Shown here piece after piece: positions 59,480 to 64,000 of a DNA stretch of 64,000 nt. This DNA comes from Litorimonas sp964425355 (GTDB lineage: Bacteria; Pseudomonadota; Alphaproteobacteria; Caulobacterales; Maricaulaceae): positions 1 to 64,000 of the forward strand of contig CAYRMO010000003.1 of NCBI GenBank assembly GCA_964425355.1. The letters are read 5' to 3'. Position numbers and translations under genes: made by a program. The stretch's first letter is position 1. Each line of letters opens with the position of its first letter. A model generated the notes under the pieces. That model did no database searches. It was not told where the DNA came from and saw nothing but the letters and a program-made list of their open reading frames with translations.

Positions 59480-60082
59480 TTACTCGGTAGTGGTGTCGCA
59501 GGACCTATCAAACGCCGAAACAGTGAGTAAAAAGTTATCTTGGAAATTTCGAATGCCGCCCTTATTCCTAACGGTCATGGTCAAAATTGCAGATTTCTCA
59601 GGTGATAACGTCACACAATAGATATCTCTTTTACCTGTTTTAGGCTCGTTTTGACCCGAATAAACAACTTTAAATTTTTTCGGATCCATCGCTAACTTAG
59701 CAATGACTTCTCGATGACGCTTTTCCGTTTTTATAGTCTTCGATATTACAGTACAGCGTTTTCCAGGCCCATCTAAAATACGGGATTTCGCCCCTGCGGC
59801 ACGCCAGGCTTTGGTGTATCCAACCTGTTTATCTTTAGGCCTTAATTCGCTGGGCCCCATACCAACTGAGCTGGCTCCCGTTTGGAACCATTCCGTTACA
59901 CTCGCGTCATTTTCGATTGCGGCCAAACATATGTCATGAATAGCAAAATCAATAAAATGAGCGGAACTAAAAAGTTGTTTTGATGTTGCTTTGATACGCT
60001 CAGCATTCTCTTCAGCTTGAGCAATATTACCGAAGCCCAGCATCAAGACACTCGTCGCCGCTATTGTAATTAACCTACGCAA
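59480..60082 (-). CDS. Exported protein of unknown function
   Basis: 200 residues from a TTG at 60082; GAGGT 7 nt upstream supports this start. A signal peptide (MRRLITIAATSVLMLGFG, cleavage after AQA) is clear. The mature part has four cysteines (DICLAA, GKRCTVI, IYCVTL, RSCDTT) that could form two disulfides, and a TMTVRNKGGIRNFQ region. Not assigned to a family. It stands alone between the gene debris and acnB. Confidence 0.75.
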   Translation of the reverse strand: MRRLITIAATSVLMLGFGNIAQAEENAERIKATSKQLFSSAHFIDFAIHDICLAAIENDASVTEWFQTGASSVGMGPSELRPKDKQVGYTKAWRAAGAKSRILDGPGKRCTVISKTIKTEKRHREVIAKLAMDPKKFKVVYSGQNEPKTGKRDIYCVTLSPEKSAILTMTVRNKGGIRNFQDNFLLTVSAFDRSCDTTTE

Positions 60083-60190
60083 TTTGACACCTCAAAAAAT
60101 TTATAAAACTTAATAGCATAAAAATGCGAGGTAAGGCCTTCCTCTTGATAAACATATTGTGAGCTCTTCGGGGATCAATAATCAACTGCC

Positions 60191-60223
60191 CAAAATAAAA
60201 AAGCCCACCCCAATGGGGTAGGC
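60191..60223 (-). terminator. Rho-independent terminator of acnB
   Basis: On the minus strand GCCTACCCC-ATT-GGGGTGGGC forms a 9-position stem with one mismatched or wobble pair region, followed by TTTTTTATTTT. It lies 31 nt after the acnB stop. Confidence 0.85.
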
Positions 60224-60253
60224 CTCAAACTTTATTAAAGCTGAATGCGCGGT

Positions 60254-63022
60254 TTAAGCAGCAGGCGGGGCGTAGCTTGTCAGCTCAATGCCGTCGACGG
60301 CGGCGACATATTCTTCGATTTTTGGTGTACGTCCCAAAATCGTTGAGAGCACCACAACTGGCGTAGACGCCAGTAAAGATTCGCCCGTTTTCGTATCCGA
60401 GTCTTTTACAACCCGGCCTTGGAAGAGACGTGTTGAGGTGGCCATGACTGTATCGCCCGGCTCAGCCTTTTCTTGGTTACCCATACAAAGGTTACAGCCT
60501 GGACGCTCAAGATAGAGGACATTGTCATAAGTCTTGCGCGACTCATTTTTCGGATTATCATCGTCAAAGACAAAGCCGGAATATTTCGTCAATATGTCCC
60601 AATCACCTTCTTCTTTGAGTTCGTCCACGATGTTATAAGTTGGCGGCGCGACAACGAGCGGCGCTTTAAATTCAACCTTGCCATTTTGCTTTTCGATATT
60701 TTTGAGCATTTGCGCGAGGATTTTCATATCGCCCTTATGCACCATACACGAGCCCACAAATCCAAGGTCGACTTTTTTATCGCCACCATAATATGAAATC
60801 GGACGGATTGTATCATGGGTATAGCGCTTTGAGACGTCCTCATTATTGACATCTGGATCGGCAATCATGGGCTCATTAATCGCATCGAGATCGACAACGA
60901 ATTCTTTGTAATATTTTGCGTTATCATCGGGAAGCAATGGCGGTTGCTCGCCTGAGCGAATGCCGTTAATCCGGGCATTGGCCAAGTCGATCAATCCTTG
61001 AAGAACCTGCTTTTCATTATCCATGCCTTTATCAATCATGACCTGGATACGTGATTTCGCGATCTCCAAAGATTCGATCAACGTATCAGGTTCTGAAATA
61101 CAGATCGAAGCTTTGGCTTTCATTTCGGCCGTCCAATCTGTGAAGGTAAAGGCCTGATCTGAGAGCAAAGTGCCGATATGGACTTCGATGATACGACCCT
61201 GGAAGACATTATCGCCGTCAAATTCATCCAGCATTTGCGCCTGGGTCGCATGGACGACATCGCGGAAATCCATATGGCTTTTCAGCGTGCCTTTAAACGT
61301 GACTTTGACGGATTGCGGGATTGGCATTGTCGCCTCACCCGTTGCGAGCGCAAGCGCGACCGTGCCTGAGTCTGCACCAAAGGCGACGCCCTTGGACATT
61401 CTTGTATGGGAGTCCCCACCCACAATCACGGCGCGGTCATCAATGGTTAGATCATTCAAGACCTTATGGATCACATCCGTCATGGCGTGATATTCGCCCT
61501 TTGGATCACGCCCGGTGATCAACCCAAATTTATTCATAAAGCTCATGAGTTTTGGCGTATTTCTTTGTGATTTGAGATCCCAGACTGAAGCTGTGTGACA
61601 GCCAGATTGATAGGCGCCGTCAACGGTCGGTGAAATCACGGTGGCTGCCATCATTTCAAGCTCTTGCGAGGTCATAAGACCTGTCGTGTCCTGGGAGCCA
61701 ACAATATTGACCTTTACGCGAACATCGGATCCAGCATGCAAAGGCTTGTCCGTTACTTTGCCAAGGGCATTGCGATTAAAGATTTTTTCAACCGCGGTAA
61801 GGCCTTGCCCTTCATGGGAGATTTCTTTGGATGTTGCATAGACGGCTGGGGCCGTAATACCCAGAATACCTGCTGCTGTTGTTTGTAACTTCTTGCCAAA
61901 GACAACGGCGTAAGAGCCTTGGGCACGAATGAATTCGAGCTTTTGCGGCGTCAGAGCCGAGGAAATATCGCAAACAGCTTTGCCAGATGCATCATATAAG
62001 GTTTTGTCTTTTGTATTGATCGTCAGCACAGTGCCCGTATCAATCGAGAAGACTTGCTCAAGGACAGGCTCGTCATCCTCATCCATGATTGGCTCGCCAC
62101 TGGCATCGAGTTTTTTGACCCAGTTCTTAAGGTCAACACCAACACCACCGGTCACGCCAACGGTTGTTAGAAAGATCGGTGAGATACCATTTGTCCCGCC
62201 AACAATCGGCGCAATATTGATAAAGGGTACATAGGGGCTGGAACTGATACCGGTCCAAAGCGCCACATTATTGACGCCAGACATACGCGATGAGCCAACA
62301 CCCATTGTGCCTTTATCCGAGACCAACATGACGCGCTTATTTGGATGTTTCGCTTGAAGGTCCTTCAGGGCCTTTTGCTTGGCCTTGTCGTGTTCAAACA
62401 TACATTGGCCGTGAAGCTCACGATCTGAGCGAGAATGCGCATCCGCACCTGGTGACAAGAGATCAGTCGACACATCACCAATCGCGACAACATAGGTTAC
62501 AACGTCGATGGTCTCATCGACATCCGGCAAGTTGGTAAAGTACTCGGCATTGGCATAGCTTTTCAGGAGTTCAGTCGCCAGGGCCTTTCCGTTTTCATGT
62601 GCGGCTTCGAGACGGTCCGTATCGGCCTCATATAAGAAGACTTGTGTTTTTAGGACCGCAAGCGCCTTGGCCGCGATTGCACTGTCTTCACCCAGCAAGA
62701 GATCAATCAGAACTTTAACAGATGGGCCGCCTTTCATGTGGGAGAGGAGCTCAAAGGCAAAATCTGGCGTAACTTCGTCAACCACGACCTGTTCCAAGAT
62801 AACGGATTTCAGGAATTTAGCCTTTACGCCTGCGGCAGATGTCGTGCCGGGCAGTGTATTATAGATGAAGAAATTGAGCGATTGGTCTCTATGCGGATTG
62901 TCCAATTCTAAAATCTGGTCGATTAGCTCGTGGACTAAGGCGGCATCTTCAATTGGCTGTGGATGCAGACCATTTCCCTTTCTTTCTTCGATTTGTTCCA
63001 GATATTTTGTGTAAAGGCTCAT
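60254..63022 (-). CDS. acnB: Bifunctional aconitate hydratase 2 / 2-methylisocitrate dehydratase
   Basis: 922 residues, AcnB-type. The order is the N-terminal HEAT-like domain (about 1-155), swivelling domain 4 (about 160-370), then domains 1-3. The [4Fe-4S] ligands are in the C-terminal CNLCMGNQEK and an earlier cysteine (SGCHTASVWD). It interconverts citrate and isocitrate in the TCA cycle. The ATG at 63022 matches the family start (MSLYTKYLEQIEERKGNG); an ATG two codons upstream is possible. A good terminator follows. Confidence 0.97.
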   Translation of the reverse strand: MSLYTKYLEQIEERKGNGLHPQPIEDAALVHELIDQILELDNPHRDQSLNFFIYNTLPGTTSAAGVKAKFLKSVILEQVVVDEVTPDFAFELLSHMKGGPSVKVLIDLLLGEDSAIAAKALAVLKTQVFLYEADTDRLEAAHENGKALATELLKSYANAEYFTNLPDVDETIDVVTYVVAIGDVSTDLLSPGADAHSRSDRELHGQCMFEHDKAKQKALKDLQAKHPNKRVMLVSDKGTMGVGSSRMSGVNNVALWTGISSSPYVPFINIAPIVGGTNGISPIFLTTVGVTGGVGVDLKNWVKKLDASGEPIMDEDDEPVLEQVFSIDTGTVLTINTKDKTLYDASGKAVCDISSALTPQKLEFIRAQGSYAVVFGKKLQTTAAGILGITAPAVYATSKEISHEGQGLTAVEKIFNRNALGKVTDKPLHAGSDVRVKVNIVGSQDTTGLMTSQELEMMAATVISPTVDGAYQSGCHTASVWDLKSQRNTPKLMSFMNKFGLITGRDPKGEYHAMTDVIHKVLNDLTIDDRAVIVGGDSHTRMSKGVAFGADSGTVALALATGEATMPIPQSVKVTFKGTLKSHMDFRDVVHATQAQMLDEFDGDNVFQGRIIEVHIGTLLSDQAFTFTDWTAEMKAKASICISEPDTLIESLEIAKSRIQVMIDKGMDNEKQVLQGLIDLANARINGIRSGEQPPLLPDDNAKYYKEFVVDLDAINEPMIADPDVNNEDVSKRYTHDTIRPISYYGGDKKVDLGFVGSCMVHKGDMKILAQMLKNIEKQNGKVEFKAPLVVAPPTYNIVDELKEEGDWDILTKYSGFVFDDDNPKNESRKTYDNVLYLERPGCNLCMGNQEKAEPGDTVMATSTRLFQGRVVKDSDTKTGESLLASTPVVVLSTILGRTPKIEEYVAAVDGIELTSYAPPAA

Positions 63023-63158
63023 AGTCATCTCAATCAGGTTAGATGTCAGATATCGCAGGGGCATTTGCAGAGAAATCTGACCACACGGGATTGCGCTCCG
63101 ATTATTTTAAGACACATAGCCATGCAAGACATTTTTACGTGTATTACGGGGAATCCGG

Positions 63159-63857
63159 CTAGCGTGTGTAACGCCTGCGTCTTGCCCGCCCCCTTTTTGG
63201 CCGAGAAAAGGCCTCAAGGCCTCCATAGCGCAATTGACCCAGGAACTCGGCTGGATTGGGTAGATCTTTGGTTACAGATCTGACTTGGCCTTTGAGTTTC
63301 TCAAAGCTCATGACATTGGCAATCCGGTCATCCAGAAAGGCGCGGGCTTTGGCTTTGTCCGGGTCTGTATCTGAAAGCCAAACAGGCAGCGTCGCGCCGA
63401 TAACACCCGATAAAATGGTGCGTTTGGAATAATAATTTGCATCCGTCGAGGTGTCGCCAATCGCTGTCCAGATTGTATCAGCAGATCGCCATAATTGACC
63501 CAGGCCTGTTGCGGCGAGGTCCGGCAAGACGAGCCGGGTAGAGGCCCGGCGCGCGGCTTCTTCATGCGCGCTTAGGGCCTGCAGTCGGATCAATACGCTT
63601 TGCGTGATCCGGTCGCGAATGCGCATGTCTGATAGGTCCAGTGCGGCAATTTTTTTGGCCGTCTCCGCGTCCAGCTTATCCGCCCAATAATCCAATAGCT
63701 CTGCCAAGCCTTTTTCGAAATAGAGTTCTTGAACGTGGGTCTCTAAACCGGCTTCTCGTCCTGCGCGTTTTAGCGTCAAATCCGTCCAGCCTTCAAAGGG
63801 CGCAATTTTAAGCGCGGCCTCTAGGATCAGATCACGTTTTTCATCCACTTGGGTCAT
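63159..63857 (-). CDS. COQ9 family protein
   Basis: 232 residues. The N-terminal TetR-like helical part (RDLILEAALKIAPFEGWTDLTLKRAGREAGL) and the COQ9 signature region (AIGDTSTDANYYSKRTILSGVIGATLPVWLSD) are both present. COQ9 is a lipid-binding helper of ubiquinone synthesis. In many alphaproteobacteria it is divergent from rpsU; the sequence upstream here (63858-64000) shows no rpsU but a gene on the same strand. The basic C-terminal tail (KRGRARRRRYTR) is notable. Confidence 0.93.
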   Translation of the reverse strand: MTQVDEKRDLILEAALKIAPFEGWTDLTLKRAGREAGLETHVQELYFEKGLAELLDYWADKLDAETAKKIAALDLSDMRIRDRITQSVLIRLQALSAHEEAARRASTRLVLPDLAATGLGQLWRSADTIWTAIGDTSTDANYYSKRTILSGVIGATLPVWLSDTDPDKAKARAFLDDRIANVMSFEKLKGQVRSVTKDLPNPAEFLGQLRYGGLEAFSRPKRGRARRRRYTR

Positions 63858-63904
63858 GGGATCTATATAGGCATGATTTTCTTAAATTACACCCAAGTCT
63901 TTTT

Positions 63905-64000
63905 CTAAACCTTGCGACGCAAGATTTTTCGCTTGAACCAATTGGTGACAACTTCAACGCCGGCACCTGATAAGAGACCAAAGCGGAAAATCCGGCTAGC
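63905..64000 (-). CDS. C-terminal end of a gene cut by the window edge
   Basis: 32 codons are open from the window edge to a TAG at 63905. The visible residues read IFRFGLLSGAGVEVVTNW and end FKRKILRRKV. The strongly basic end after a partly hydrophobic stretch suggests a membrane-associated or nucleic-acid-binding protein, but the family cannot be recognised from this part. Confidence 0.5.
   Translation of the reverse strand, partial: ASRIFRFGLLSGAGVEVVTNWFKRKILRRKV

Noticed and set aside
59325..59621. Plus-strand open frame of 98 codons
   Set aside because: It runs antisense to the atpC/soxR remnants and to the exported-protein gene, with no start signal.
63149..64000. The 12-mer AATCCGGCTAGC near the coq9 stop and again at the window end
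   Set aside because: Exact 12-base matches are expected many times by chance in 64 kb; no larger repeat surrounds them.

Overview
The window reads as the chromosome of a free-living, probably marine alphaproteobacterium of the Maricaulales/Hyphomonadales type. The clues are a COQ9-family gene, a trxB-LysR pair followed by a small RNA gene, an rnd-lptC-lptA-lptB operon, AcnB-type aconitase, an UrcA-like secreted protein, unlinked carA and carB, and moderate AT-richness for the class. The taxonomy is inferred from gene families and order. One 100-N assembly gap lies at 26642-26741. I saw no tRNA, rRNA, CRISPR array, insertion sequence or prophage.

Layout. 1-8.0 kb: an ammonium-channel/histidine-kinase fusion (cut by the window edge), glutathione synthase, an overlapping operon of two YbjQ proteins, an alpha/beta hydrolase and an ArsC/Spx-like protein, then a membrane winged-helix/TPR regulator with an unknown partner. 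8.0-8.5 kb: a gene-free stretch holding a 185-nt structured RNA candidate (6S-like). 8.5-19.7 kb: housekeeping genes (yqeY, carA, SDR, M48 protease, carB, greA, ELM1-like, trxB, LysR). 19.7-20.0 kb: a LysR-type dyad and an AbcR-like small RNA with a strong terminator. 20-27.3 kb: hybrid histidine kinase, aspartate aminotransferase, EamA transporter, a 28-residue membrane ORF, a TonB-like Pro/Glu-rich protein, the assembly gap and an SRPBCC protein. 27.4-32.5 kb: glutamate-synthase-like flavoprotein, three REP-type palindromes, and the LPS-transport operon. 32.6-40.9 kb: ada, then a type II secretion operon gspE-M without gspC or gspD. 41-47.1 kb: an ABC ATPase with a permease/M1-peptidase fusion, efp and an inositol monophosphatase. 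47.1-49.8 kb: poorly characterised membrane or exported proteins and an UrcA-like gene. 49.8-59 kb: an acyclic-terpene/branched acyl-CoA (Atu/Liu-type) catabolic cluster with a divergent TetR-acyl-CoA dehydrogenase pair. 59-64 kb: remnants of soxR and atpC, an exported protein, acnB, coq9 and one partial gene.

How parts may work together. The LysR gene next to trxB has the neighbourhood of rhizobial LsrB/VtlR. A 20-bp palindrome beside it, just upstream of the AbcR-like RNA, recurs with 18/20 identity upstream of the UrcA-like gene 29 kb away, which suggests a small LysR regulon. Other points worth attention: a gap-free 94-bp palindromic repeat whose two copies supply stop codons or C-terminal codons to three genes; an efp leader whose Shine-Dalgarno sequence is buried in a 37-nt hairpin ending at the start codon; the Amt-kinase fusion with all channel residues intact; LptC with an added OstA-type domain; and fused gene debris at 59.1-59.4 kb.
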